This document shows, piece after piece, positions 8,864 to 17,198 of a DNA stretch of 64,000 bases. A program made the position numbers and the translations under genes. How positions within the stretch are numbered: position 1 is the first letter of the stretch; each line of letters begins with the position of its first letter. This DNA comes from UBA8958 sp964571695 (lineage in GTDB: Bacteria; Desulfobacterota; Syntrophia; Syntrophales; UBA8958), in NCBI GenBank assembly GCA_964571695.1, contig CAZNDG010000004.1, forward strand, positions 48,237 to 112,236. The letters run 5' to 3'. A model generated the notes under the pieces. The model worked only from the letters and a program-made list of their open reading frames with translations. It was not told the origin of the DNA and ran no database searches.

Positions 8864-11476
8864 CTACGCTTTGACCTTCAAGACATTGGCAATGCTTGCG
8901 CTCTTGCCCTTGTAGGCCAGGTCCGTCTTCGTAACGGTCAACTCATTGATTTTCACTTCATAGGGTGAAGATATGGTGATTCCGGCCATTTCTACCTCAA
9001 CCTTGCTTTTGTCCACCTCAATGGTCAAACCGTGGCTTGCCGTCACTTCGACCAGCCCGGCCGCGGACATCGTCATCTTTGTATCGCCCGTCTGGAAGGT
9101 AATTCTTCCCGATGGCTGCCGGAGGGTGATATTTCCGGTGGAATCTATCACAATCGTACCGGTGGCGTTTCCTTCCGTGGTAACATGGGATAGGGTGATG
9201 GGGCCGGCCTCGGATTTGATTAGGATATTGCCCAATGTAGTGCCTATCTTCACCCCGTCAGTAGTGCTGTCGATATTGACGCCCTGTCTGTTAGACTTGA
9301 TGTTTATCTTGCCGGCGTTCATCTCCACGGTGCTTGATAAGATTGACACTTCCTCCCCGGCGGCCAGCGTCAATTTATTCTCGGCCCAGGTCTGGCTGTT
9401 TCTTCCGGCGACGATATCGATCTGACCCGTGGCGCTGATCAAGGCGATGTCCGGGTTGTCCACGGTCCAGGGCGCCTTCATGTACGTTATGGCGCCCTTG
9501 TCGTCGGCATATATCCCGTAGCCGATATTGGGCGCCGCAAAATTATGCGCTTTGACGCGGGCTTTCACCGACTTCTCAATCAGCCAATACGCCACGAGAT
9601 CGAGTGCCAGCGCCACAAAAGGTTCGATCTTCTCCGAGAGCGAGGGCGGATCTGAAGGCAACTTTCCGGAAGGAAGAAGCTCGGGGGCATACCGGCAAGC
9701 CGCCATGAGGCCGTTCAAATAGAAGAGCAACTCCTTCTTGAAGCCTATAGAACGAATATACGTACTTGCCCCGGCATCGAAGGAAAACAGATTGGTCAAA
9801 GCTACGGCGCCCATGCCGGCATAGTGCCAGGCATAGTTGCCCCAAATTCCTACCCCGCCGCCAAGTCCGTTCCCCGTCGCCTTGAATCCGGCATCATCTC
9901 CCTGCTTTAAGGTTATCTCTTCCTTGCCCGCCGTGTCGTCGGCAACGACGGCGCCCCCACCGGCGGTAACGAAACCGGCCCGGGTTGCATTCGAATCGTT
10001 CAAGACGCTCGGGGTGTCGGGATTGGGAACGGCGCCGGCAATAATGGGACGGTCGGGATCACCGTCGATGAAGGTCAGAAGGACCTCCGTTCCCTTGTGG
10101 AGGGGGAAATGCATGCCATGGTTGCTCCCGGTGTAAGGCTGGGCCATGCGGAACCACGCCGAGGCCTTTCCGCCGCCGCGACCGCTGAGATCGAAGGGCA
10201 GCACAACCTTGTAGCGCCCCTGGCTGTCCACTTCCGCGTATTCGCCGGAGCTTTCCGCGTCAATGTGGGCATTGATGACGCCATAGAAACGTTTCTTTGG
10301 GGTGATGCGGGGCGGGCGGTACTGCACGTCCGCGGGAATGGCCGTAAAGGTATTGCGATACACCGGCTCCTGTTCGCTGTCGCTGAATTCCCGGCGTAGA
10401 CCCGCGGTAAGGAAGATCGCCTGATTGCCGTGGTGTTCAATGCCGGTTATCATATAAAGGCCGTTGTATTGCTCCTCGTAGTGGCCCTTCACTTCGAACA
10501 GAATGCCTTGACGGAGGAAGGGCGCTCGCGATTCGCCCCGAAAGACCACGCGGCGGCAACTGATTTCCTCCGCCCGGATCTTGGCCATGAGATTCCCTTC
10601 CTCGGGAGTCTGAAAATGCTCGCCGTATAGAAATATTTCCCCCGCTCCTCCGGCATGTACGTCCGCCTTTCCCGTCAACTCCAGACTGGGACGCCGGTAA
10701 TTGTAATCCTTGAGGGACACGCTCTTCGGAAGACCGGCGTAACAGACGCTGAAAGCGCTAAGCGTCTCGTCCCAATGGCCCGATTCAAGACCCGTCGTCG
10801 GGCTGTAGTTGAGAACGGTGGCGAAGGGTGAATAAGTATGGGCAATCTTTGTATCCGTGATGACCAGTTTTTCGCCTTCATCGGTCCCCTCGTGGAAGAA
10901 ATACATCCCCGAATATTCCAGCCACCGCACCAGGAAGTCAAAGTGGCTTTCACTGTACTGACAGATATACTCCCACTTGCGATAATGGTCTCCCTTGAGG
11001 CGGAACTCGAAATCGCTTTGCATCAATCCCCCGTCAATCAGAACAGCTTCCAGGATCTCAGGAATTGTCTTGTCCAGGAATATCCGGTTGCCCCTGCTCT
11101 GGGTCAACAACCAGACTTTGGGGACGATAACTACCCGGTAAAAGTAGTATTCATCCACTTTCCTGATTGCTTCCATCTCAACTAAAATACCGGAATAGGG
11201 GATGTATTTCCCCTCCCCCATATCGATACAGGCGAAGATTTTGGACAGGAGCATTTCATTGATATCGAGATGCGATTGCCTGGTCACGATAATCGATTCG
11301 GCATGGTAGCCCTCGTTAAGGGCCCCTTTGTCAAACCATTTCACAACGGTGAAAGTATCTTCCGGCATACCGGGGAAGACTAAGACGTACCTTTCCCCCT
11401 GCATGCCGCCTTTTTCCTGGCGGCGGAAAAGAATGCCCTTTATCAAATCTATGGTTTTTTGCGTAAATCCAGCCAT
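8864..11476 (-). CDS. vgrG: VgrG/TssI type VI secretion spike protein with C-terminal extension
   Basis: This 870-residue trimeric spike protein has a phage gpD/gp27-like base (about 20-380), a gp5 OB domain (about 415-490, containing VVLPFD, AWFRMAQPY, FPLHKGTEVLLTFIDGDPDRP) and a long beta-helix needle (about 660-860, repetitive INIKSN/ITLRQPSG strands). Between OB domain and needle (about 520-640) sits a hydrophobic, helix-prone insert (AGMGAVALTNLFSF, LALDLVAYWLIEK) unusual for a plain VgrG. The reading frame extends 48 codons upstream, but ATG 11476 follows GGCAAGGAGGGCGCT and starts at the conserved region. It is first gene of the spike cassette; no T6SS core genes (tssB, tssC and so on) are in the window. 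Confidence 0.9.
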   Translation of the reverse strand: MAGFTQKTIDLIKGILFRRQEKGGMQGERYVLVFPGMPEDTFTVVKWFDKGALNEGYHAESIIVTRQSHLDINEMLLSKIFACIDMGEGKYIPYSGILVEMEAIRKVDEYYFYRVVIVPKVWLLTQSRGNRIFLDKTIPEILEAVLIDGGLMQSDFEFRLKGDHYRKWEYICQYSESHFDFLVRWLEYSGMYFFHEGTDEGEKLVITDTKIAHTYSPFATVLNYSPTTGLESGHWDETLSAFSVCYAGLPKSVSLKDYNYRRPSLELTGKADVHAGGAGEIFLYGEHFQTPEEGNLMAKIRAEEISCRRVVFRGESRAPFLRQGILFEVKGHYEEQYNGLYMITGIEHHGNQAIFLTAGLRREFSDSEQEPVYRNTFTAIPADVQYRPPRITPKKRFYGVINAHIDAESSGEYAEVDSQGRYKVVLPFDLSGRGGGKASAWFRMAQPYTGSNHGMHFPLHKGTEVLLTFIDGDPDRPIIAGAVPNPDTPSVLNDSNATRAGFVTAGGGAVVADDTAGKEEITLKQGDDAGFKATGNGLGGGVGIWGNYAWHYAGMGAVALTNLFSFDAGASTYIRSIGFKKELLFYLNGLMAACRYAPELLPSGKLPSDPPSLSEKIEPFVALALDLVAYWLIEKSVKARVKAHNFAAPNIGYGIYADDKGAITYMKAPWTVDNPDIALISATGQIDIVAGRNSQTWAENKLTLAAGEEVSILSSTVEMNAGKINIKSNRQGVNIDSTTDGVKIGTTLGNILIKSEAGPITLSHVTTEGNATGTIVIDSTGNITLRQPSGRITFQTGDTKMTMSAAGLVEVTASHGLTIEVDKSKVEVEMAGITISSPYEVKINELTVTKTDLAYKGKSASIANVLKVKA

Positions 11477-11512
11477 AGCGCCCTCCTTGCCCGGAAAGTG
11501 TTGAATATCGGA

Positions 11513-11542
11513 ATGATATATGAAAAACAACGGGCATGTCAA
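11513..11542 (-). promoter_or_regulatory. Sigma70-like promoter of the T6SS spike cassette
   Basis: On the minus strand TTGACA (11542-11537), an 18-nt spacer and TATCAT (11518-11513) lie about 40 nt upstream of the vgrG start codon. It fits transcription of the vgrG to DUF4150 cluster as one unit. Identified by consensus match only. Confidence 0.6.
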
Positions 11543-11711
11543 AAAAAAGTAATGCTTTTTTGTCAAAGGGTCAAGGCGGCGCCACCCCTGATGAATCAAG
11601 ATTGACCAGCCGGCTCGCAACGACCCGGAAAACGGGAAAAAAAAGGTTTACATGAATAGGCAACTATGCCACAAAAAACACCACTTTTAATGGAAAGGAT
11701 AATTAGTCACC

Positions 11712-12788
11712 ATGTATGCCGTCATCATGGCGGGAGGCAAGGGATCCCGGTTCTGGCCCCGGAGCCGGAACCGCCTGCCCAAGCATCTCCTCGATATCTG
11801 CAGCGAAAAGACCATCATCCAGGAAACGGTGGCCAGGATGCTCCCCCTGACGCCGCCGGAAAAGATCCTCATCGTCACCGGCGCCGCCCATGCCCGGGAG
11901 CTGATCGCCCAACTGCCTGAGATCCCTGAGGAAAACATCATTATCGAACCGGTGGGCCGCAACACCGCCCCGTGTATCGGCCTGGCCGCCCTGGTGGTGA
12001 AGCGCCGGGCCGGAGATGACGTCATGGTCGTCCTGCCCTCGGACCACCGGATCGGAGATGAAACAACCTTCCGCCGCGTCCTGGCCGCCGCCGCCGACAC
12101 AGCCGCCCAGGGCGGGCATCTGGTCACCATCGGCATCCGGCCGGCGGGTCCGGAAACCGGCTTCGGCTACATCGAACGGGGTCAACCCATCGCCCGAAAG
12201 GGGGAGGTGGAGATCTTCCGTGTCAAGTCCCTGCGGGAGAAGCCGGATGTCGCCACGGCCCGGTCCTTTATCACCCAGGGGGGATTTTTCTGGAACAGCG
12301 GAATGTTCATTTGGCGGGCCGCAACGATCCTCAACGAGCTGGCGTCATCATTGCCGGACATTTACGCGGGGCTCCTGGAGATCGACGCCGTCCTGGACAC
12401 CCCGGCGGAGGCGGAGGTTATCGCCGCCGCCTATGGCCGCTTCCGTTCCATTTCCATAGATTACGGCGTCATGGAGAAGGCGCGGGACGTCCTGATCATC
12501 CCCGCGGACTTCGATTGGTCCGACGTGGGAAGCTGGGACGCCCTGTGGGAGGTATCGGAAAAGGACGGCGCGGGGATCGCCGCCCGGACTCCGGGCAATC
12601 TCATCAACGTGAACACCCGCGACTGCCTGGTTCATTCCCCCCGGAAGCTCGTTGCCCTGGTGGATGTGGAGGATCTCATCGTCGTGGAGACGGAAGACGC
12701 CCTGCTCGTCTGCCGGCGGGGATCATCACAGGACGTCCGCAAGGCCGTCGAAGCCCTGGAGGCGGAAAACCACAACGAGTATCTCTAA
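11712..12788 (+). CDS. manC: Mannose-1-phosphate guanylyltransferase
   Basis: This enzyme transfers GMP from GTP to mannose-1-phosphate to make GDP-mannose, a precursor of cell-surface polysaccharides. The 358 residues show the nucleotidyltransferase signature AGGKGSRFWPRSR (residues 7-19), the conserved RNTAPCIG segment, LPSDH, FGYIERG, FWNSGMF, the DYGVMEK motif and DWSDVGSW. It ends after the core, lacking the C-terminal isomerase domain of bifunctional ManC/AlgA proteins. A GGAAAGGA Shine-Dalgarno precedes the ATG, somewhat distantly. Its last 4 nt overlap the convergent Fe-S gene. Confidence 0.93.
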   Translation: MYAVIMAGGKGSRFWPRSRNRLPKHLLDICSEKTIIQETVARMLPLTPPEKILIVTGAAHARELIAQLPEIPEENIIIEPVGRNTAPCIGLAALVVKRRAGDDVMVVLPSDHRIGDETTFRRVLAAAADTAAQGGHLVTIGIRPAGPETGFGYIERGQPIARKGEVEIFRVKSLREKPDVATARSFITQGGFFWNSGMFIWRAATILNELASSLPDIYAGLLEIDAVLDTPAEAEVIAAAYGRFRSISIDYGVMEKARDVLIIPADFDWSDVGSWDALWEVSEKDGAGIAARTPGNLINVNTRDCLVHSPRKLVALVDVEDLIVVETEDALLVCRRGSSQDVRKAVEALEAENHNEYL

Positions 12789-14170
12789 CCCATACGCCGG
12801 ATCAGGGCTTCGAGATAACGGGATTTCACCTGTTCACTTGCCAGGGCTTGCTTGAGCGGCGGGAGTTTCAAAATCGCCCCGAGAATCGCCGCCAAAAACC
12901 GGTGGCTCGCCAGGGCCTGATTGTCGAAAATGAGATTTTGAAGCTTCCCTCGTTCGACGGCCATGACCACGGCCTGATGGACGGCATTCAGGGGCGGGAT
13001 GATCCTCCCTGCCCTTTCCTTGAGCGCAATGGCCCCATCAGGGCATTCCCGGACGCAGAGGCCGCATCCCAGACAGAGTTCTTCATTAAGGCGGGCCACC
13101 TTCCTTTTGGGCTTCCGGGGATCATTGGCGGTTACGAGACTCATGGCCGCCACGGGACAGACGGAAACGCACCGGCCGCATCCCTTGCATTTCCCGGTTT
13201 CCAAAACAGGCAGGAAGTTCGTTGTATGGATGGGATGGAGAAGACCGAAGCGCCTTGCCGCCGCCATGGCCTCGCAGCAGCAGCCGCAGCAGTTGCAGAG
13301 AAAGCCCACCCCTTCCCGAACGTTTGAACCGAACTGGACAAGTTTGTGTTCCCAGGCGATCCGGAGGAGATCCAGGCATTCCTCCTCACTCACGACGCGG
13401 GCGTGCTGATGTTTGATCAGTGCCCGGGCCGGTTCGTTGAAGGTCATGCAGATCTCCTGGGGGGCATCGCAAGCCCGGTCCAGATGGGCCATCTTGTGAC
13501 GGCAGTAGCAGAGACTTATCCCCCGAAAGGAAGCCGTTTTGATGACCTCCGTGGCCCGCTCGTAATCGAGGATGCAGAGACTCCCTATTTCCGTCGCCCC
13601 TTGATGGCCGGAATCGCCGGCATCCGCGGCGGCCCCCGCCGTCGCCGTCATTATTCCCGGTTCTCCTCCTGACCTCCCCTCCCCCGGCTTTTCAGGACCG
13701 GGCAGGACCGGTTCGTGGACAAAGATGCGCCCCACCTGGGTCTCCCCCTTAATGAAGAGATCTTCCAGAAAATCGTCCTCCACACGTACATACTGATGGA
13801 GAAGCTCACTCAGAACCTTCTGGTCGAGATCGCCCCGGAGGCGCATGAGAGAAAACTCAAAAAACCCGATCATGGGCGGCGGAAGGACATAGTTCGCAAC
13901 GCCGTCTTTCTCCAGATCAAGGAGAATAGCCCGGTCCGCCAGATCCTCCAGGATCTTTTGCGCCTCCGCCTCCCTGATCTTCCATATCCGCGCCGCCCGC
14001 CGGACCGTGAAGGGACGGATGGGAAGCTGGGCAACCCGGGCGGCATCCCGCTCGCTGAACAGGATCTTCAGAATCGCAAACAGAGTCTCCGACGGCGCCG
14101 CCCCCTGGGAAAAGCGGTTGAGACGCTCGACAAGGGCGGAGTAACCAGTTCTTACAAGATGATGGCTCAA
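12785..14170 (-). CDS. 4Fe-4S ferredoxin-domain protein with N-terminal winged-helix-like region
   Basis: This 461-residue cytoplasmic Fe-S protein is of a type common in anaerobic deltaproteobacteria. The C-terminal third holds two 4Fe-4S ferredoxin motifs, CKGCGRCVSVCPVAA and CLGCGLCVRECPDGA, preceded by a cysteine-rich CNCCGCCCE segment and CYCRHKM, which may bind further clusters. The N-terminal part (LPIRPFTVRRAARIW) resembles a small helix-turn-helix. Function unknown; electron transfer or redox sensing is likely. I choose a TTG start at 14170 because GGGAGAA lies at proper distance and the conserved HHLVRTGYSALVERL region begins there. Longer frames from 14239 or 14272 read into a repeat and lack a Shine-Dalgarno. 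Confidence 0.75.
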   Translation of the reverse strand: MSHHLVRTGYSALVERLNRFSQGAAPSETLFAILKILFSERDAARVAQLPIRPFTVRRAARIWKIREAEAQKILEDLADRAILLDLEKDGVANYVLPPPMIGFFEFSLMRLRGDLDQKVLSELLHQYVRVEDDFLEDLFIKGETQVGRIFVHEPVLPGPEKPGEGRSGGEPGIMTATAGAAADAGDSGHQGATEIGSLCILDYERATEVIKTASFRGISLCYCRHKMAHLDRACDAPQEICMTFNEPARALIKHQHARVVSEEECLDLLRIAWEHKLVQFGSNVREGVGFLCNCCGCCCEAMAAARRFGLLHPIHTTNFLPVLETGKCKGCGRCVSVCPVAAMSLVTANDPRKPKRKVARLNEELCLGCGLCVRECPDGAIALKERAGRIIPPLNAVHQAVVMAVERGKLQNLIFDNQALASHRFLAAILGAILKLPPLKQALASEQVKSRYLEALIRRMG

Positions 14171-14239
14171 GAAAATTCTTTCTCCCTGAAGTTCTCTTAT
14201 CTGCGGTCTAAAATTAACGAGGACCAATCGTGACGACAT

Positions 14240-14376
14240 CGTAAAAAGTCCATATGCGGCGTTGCGCTTCATCCTTCGTCACTGCGACGTACGCCCAAGT
14301 ACGTCTCATTCCTCAGGATTCGCGCGCCTTGCCTCTGGAGCTTTTTACATCGTCGTCTCAATGATGACTTTTTACG
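14240..14376. repeat. MITE-like inverted-repeat element
   Basis: An element of about 137 bp is bounded by perfect 11-bp terminal inverted repeats, CGTAAAAAGTC (14240-14250) and GACTTTTTACG (14366-14376). It contains an internal palindrome, GACGTAC-N6-GTACGTC, and a second imperfect copy of the end (GAGCTTTTTACATCG). It codes for nothing recognisable. The form matches small non-autonomous elements or palindromic repeats scattered in deltaproteobacterial genomes; copy number cannot be judged here. It lies directly upstream of the Fe-S protein gene. Confidence 0.72.
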
Positions 14377-14676
14377 AGTTCATCAATCGTTATTGATCAG
14401 TCTTGCTGACAGTGGATAACAAAAGAAAGGGAAAATAGCATCCTAATTTTCAGAGTAGTTGCCTTGATCTACACATTACTTATATTAGGGGCACACATGC
14501 ATGCATCCCTGATGATCGTCCCCGCCGCCGGTCATCTCTTCATCATGAAGAAGGTGAACACGGGTGGCGGCGATATTCACCTTGACGCTTAAGGGAAAAG
14601 ACGCATTATTCCATTCCGTTCTCAACAAAATATGCTATATGAAGCAATAATTGCGAGTAAGGATCAAAATCTTGAC
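14377..14676. other. Intergenic region upstream of the CsgG-like gene
   Basis: About 300 nt of fairly AT-rich sequence between the MITE-like element and the CsgG-like gene. An alternative in-frame ATG for that gene lies at 14632. No RNA gene or strong promoter was recognised. Confidence 0.4.
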
Positions 14677-15780
14677 ATGAGGTTTCCATTGAACAAGAAC
14701 TGCCTATACAGCGCTCTTGCGGCGGTAATGATCGTATTTTTGGCTTTTTCAACCCCAGGCGCCGAAACCAAACCCTCTGTCGCCGTCCTGGATTTTGAAA
14801 GTATGGGAACGGAGGATTATCTCGGTAAGGCCGTGGCGGAAATCATGAGGACGGCACTGGTAAGCAACACGCAATATCGGGTCGTAGAACGCGCCCAGAT
14901 AAACAAGGCCATCTCCGAGCAGAAGTTTCAGAAATCAGGCATTATCGATGACAAGAGTGCTGTTGAAATCGGCAAGGTGCTTGGCGCGGATCTCATCATT
15001 GTTGGATCGGTCGTAAGAATCGGCAATGCCTATACCATAAATTCCCGAATGATAGACGTAAAAACCGGCGAAGCCAAACTGGGAAAGAATGTAACCGGTA
15101 CCAATCTGAATCTGATCACCGCAATGAGCAATGAACTCGTTGAAAACCTTTTTGGCAGGGAAGAGAAACAGACACTAAAAAATAACGACGGCGGGGAAAA
15201 AGCGATCGGCCAGAGGATGATGCAAGGTCGGCACGACTCAGGGTATTACGTGAATCTTGACAACTGGGAGATTCTCGACGGCCAATGGTACGCTGAAAAC
15301 GGCGCGATTGTGGGAAGCGGCGGGCATCTCATCCTCAAGGATGAATTCCGGGATTATATCTTTGAGGTAAGGGTGGAGCACTTGAGCGGTCCGAAGTCGG
15401 GTGTCGGCATTGGGACAAGATGTACCGTGGTACCGGGTGGGCAGAAAACGTTTCGCAACCATACCTCGATCAATCAGGGCTATGCCTTTAACTTCGATTT
15501 TAAAGGATCTTATAACATCTACAGTGGGTTGAGTGGAAACTGGCATCCCATGAACCCAAACTGGCGACGATACGATTGGCAACATTCGGGGTTATTTCGC
15601 AAAGACATAAACAATATCCGTATGGAAACAAAAGGCAAAAACATCAAGATTTTTGTCAATGACAGCCTTCTTGTCGAGTATTCGGACTCGAGCCATTCCC
15701 GGGGCGCACCTTTACTCTGGGTTCAAGATCCGGCAGAAAGAATAAGATTTTCTGATGTGAAGGTCCTGATCTTAAGGTGA
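14677..15780 (+). CDS. CsgG-like secreted protein fused to a concanavalin-like (DUF1080-type) domain
   Basis: This 367-residue exported protein has an N-terminal hydrophobic signal (about 6-28, ending FSTPGAE). Residues about 32-160 match CsgG/FlgO-type proteins (SVAVLDFESMG, YRVVERAQINKAI, LGADLIIVGSVVRIGNAYTINSRMIDVKTGE). The second half (about 190-365) is a jelly-roll sugar-binding or hydrolase-like domain (WEILDGQWYAENGAIVG, NIRMETKGKNIKIFVND, IRFSDVKV). CsgG-type domains assemble on the outer membrane; the C-terminal fold suggests polysaccharide binding. Start chosen at the ATG just before the signal; ATG 14632 is in frame. Role unknown. Confidence 0.72.
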   Translation: MRFPLNKNCLYSALAAVMIVFLAFSTPGAETKPSVAVLDFESMGTEDYLGKAVAEIMRTALVSNTQYRVVERAQINKAISEQKFQKSGIIDDKSAVEIGKVLGADLIIVGSVVRIGNAYTINSRMIDVKTGEAKLGKNVTGTNLNLITAMSNELVENLFGREEKQTLKNNDGGEKAIGQRMMQGRHDSGYYVNLDNWEILDGQWYAENGAIVGSGGHLILKDEFRDYIFEVRVEHLSGPKSGVGIGTRCTVVPGGQKTFRNHTSINQGYAFNFDFKGSYNIYSGLSGNWHPMNPNWRRYDWQHSGLFRKDINNIRMETKGKNIKIFVNDSLLVEYSDSSHSRGAPLLWVQDPAERIRFSDVKVLILR

Positions 15781-15808
15781 TGACGACCTCACCCCTTCTA
15801 CGTGGCCA

Positions 15809-16198
15809 TCAGGGGTTGGTTCCGTACAGGGGCAGTCCGGCCGCGGTCGGCGGTGCCGGGGAAGCCGCCGGCGGTGGAACGACTACCGTTTGCAATCGAG
15901 CCGGCTCCCCCCGGAGTTTGAATCGCCCCTTTTCCAACGCCTTGACGATGTCCGCCACCGATGTCCGCCCGTCGTCGAAGTCAACCACGACCACGCCTTC
16001 CCGAGGGATTACGAAATTGATCACCCCCGCGGTATTTCTCAGGATGGACCCCATCCTGGCCCGGTCTCCTCACGTGTGGCAGCCTGCTACCTGAAGCTGA
16101 ACCGTGCGGTTCGCCGCCGCCACCGGCGCCGGCATCGCGCATAGCCACAGCAGCGCCGCCGCCAGTGCGAGGGCCTTAATCCCGGCATGATCGATCAT
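15809..16198 (-). CDS. Putative selenoprotein: exported heavy-metal-associated (HMA) domain protein with C-x-x-U
   Basis: The frame begins ATG 16198 behind a strong GGGAGG and is open for 129 codons if the UGA at 16072-16070 is read as selenocysteine (residue 43). Residues 1-29 are a signal peptide ending PVAAA. Residues 31-105 look like an HMA/MerP ferredoxin fold: TVQLQVAG-C-H-T-U, then a helix (MGSILRNTAGV), a VVVVDFDDG strand and TSVADIVKALEKGRFKL. The UGA replaces the second Cys of a CxxC metal or redox motif, as is usual for selenoproteins. A perfect 8-bp hairpin with a GGT loop starts 11 nt after the UGA, the expected bacterial SECIS position. The tail is Pro/Ala-rich. The alternative is a pseudogene with a nonsense codon, less likely given hairpin and conserved frame. 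Confidence 0.75.
16040..16072 (-). promoter_or_regulatory. SECIS-like hairpin with its UGA codon
   Basis: On the minus strand the UGA (16072-16070) is followed by 11 nt and then CAGGATGG-GGT-CCATCCTG (16058-16040), a perfect 8-bp stem with a G-rich GGU apical loop. Bacterial SECIS elements lie inside the coding region right after the UGA and present GGU-type loops to SelB. Seen by eye, not folded computationally. Confidence 0.7.
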
Positions 16199-16502
16199 GT
16201 GTTCCTCCCGTTGTCGCCGTGCCGTTCCCTCCCGACCGGGGGGGGAAAACCTTGCCTTACCTTCTCCTGCCGAATCGACTTCTTGTCAAGGGCTAATCAA
16301 CGGTAATGCTATTCGGGCCGAAACGGGCTGAAAACATCTGAATCCATGACTTAGCCGCCAAGCGCCATCGGCTACTTATGCGGAGAACAAATCTACCCCG
16401 AGGGCTAATCTCGTCCCGGCACATCTTCGTTGGACAGGGAAGGCGATCTGTGTTAGCCACGAAGGGCGCTGATTACCGTATTGAAAGGTTACGCCGATTG
16501 TT
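16199..16502. other. Divergent intergenic region between selenoprotein gene and maf
   Basis: About 300 nt that must hold promoters for two divergent genes. I see the GGGAGG ribosome site of the minus-strand gene near 16205-16210 and GAAAGG before maf, but no promoter with a strong consensus and no small ORF worth calling. Confidence 0.4.
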
Positions 16503-17129
16503 ATGGGACTGACTCTCAACCACCCTCTGATTCTCGCCTCCGCCTCACCCCGGCGGGAGGAGCTGCTGCGTCTGCTGGGCCTGGATTTTCAGGTCATCCC
16601 CAGCCGGGTGGACGAAACCTTCTTCGTAAACGAAAGGCCCGGGGAGCATGTCCTCAGACTGGCGGAAAACAAGGCCCATGCGGTGGCCCTGATGCACCCC
16701 CAGGCCTGGGTCCTGGGGGCGGACACCATCGTGGTCATCGACGGCGAGGTGCTGGGAAAACCGGCGGATCCTCCGGCGGCGGGGCGGATGCTGGAGAAGC
16801 TCAGCGGCCGGACCCACGAGGTGTACACGGGTTTCGCCCTCCTCCGCCTTGCCGCACGGATCGCTATCAGGCAGGAGGTCCGGGCCTCCGTAACCTTCCG
16901 GAATATTTCCCTGGATGAAAAAATGTGGTACATCCGCTCCCCGGAACCTTACGACAAGGCCGGGGCCTATGCCGTCCAGGGCCTCGGGGCATTTTTTATC
17001 AAGGAAATCAGGGGTTCCTATACGAACGTCATGGGCTTGCCGCTCTGCGAGGTTGTGGATGCCCTTAAGACAGTGGGCGCCCTTTCCTTCACCCCGCCCC
17101 CGGATGAAGGATGTCGCCCGGCGGGATGA
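16503..17129 (+). CDS. maf: Maf-family nucleoside triphosphate pyrophosphatase
   Basis: This is a house-cleaning enzyme that hydrolyses non-canonical or modified nucleoside triphosphates to monophosphates. Its 208 residues show the family signature ILASASPRREELLRLLG (9-25), the catalytic VLGADTIV (71-78) and GKPADP, plus the YDKAGAYAVQG and GSYTNVMGLPL segments. Length fits the family. It is followed 70 nt later by yggS on the same strand. Confidence 0.93.
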   Translation: MGLTLNHPLILASASPRREELLRLLGLDFQVIPSRVDETFFVNERPGEHVLRLAENKAHAVALMHPQAWVLGADTIVVIDGEVLGKPADPPAAGRMLEKLSGRTHEVYTGFALLRLAARIAIRQEVRASVTFRNISLDEKMWYIRSPEPYDKAGAYAVQGLGAFFIKEIRGSYTNVMGLPLCEVVDALKTVGALSFTPPPDEGCRPAG

Positions 17130-17198
17130 AAACCCGGTGATCCCCAGCCGCCGCCAGCGTTGTTTCAGACGGAAGGCGAGGATAATGAGGTGAAAAAG

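Noticed and set aside
16040..16058. Reading the hairpin as a transcription terminator instead of a SECIS
   Set aside because: No T run follows on either strand and it lies inside an open conserved frame at the SECIS distance from UGA.
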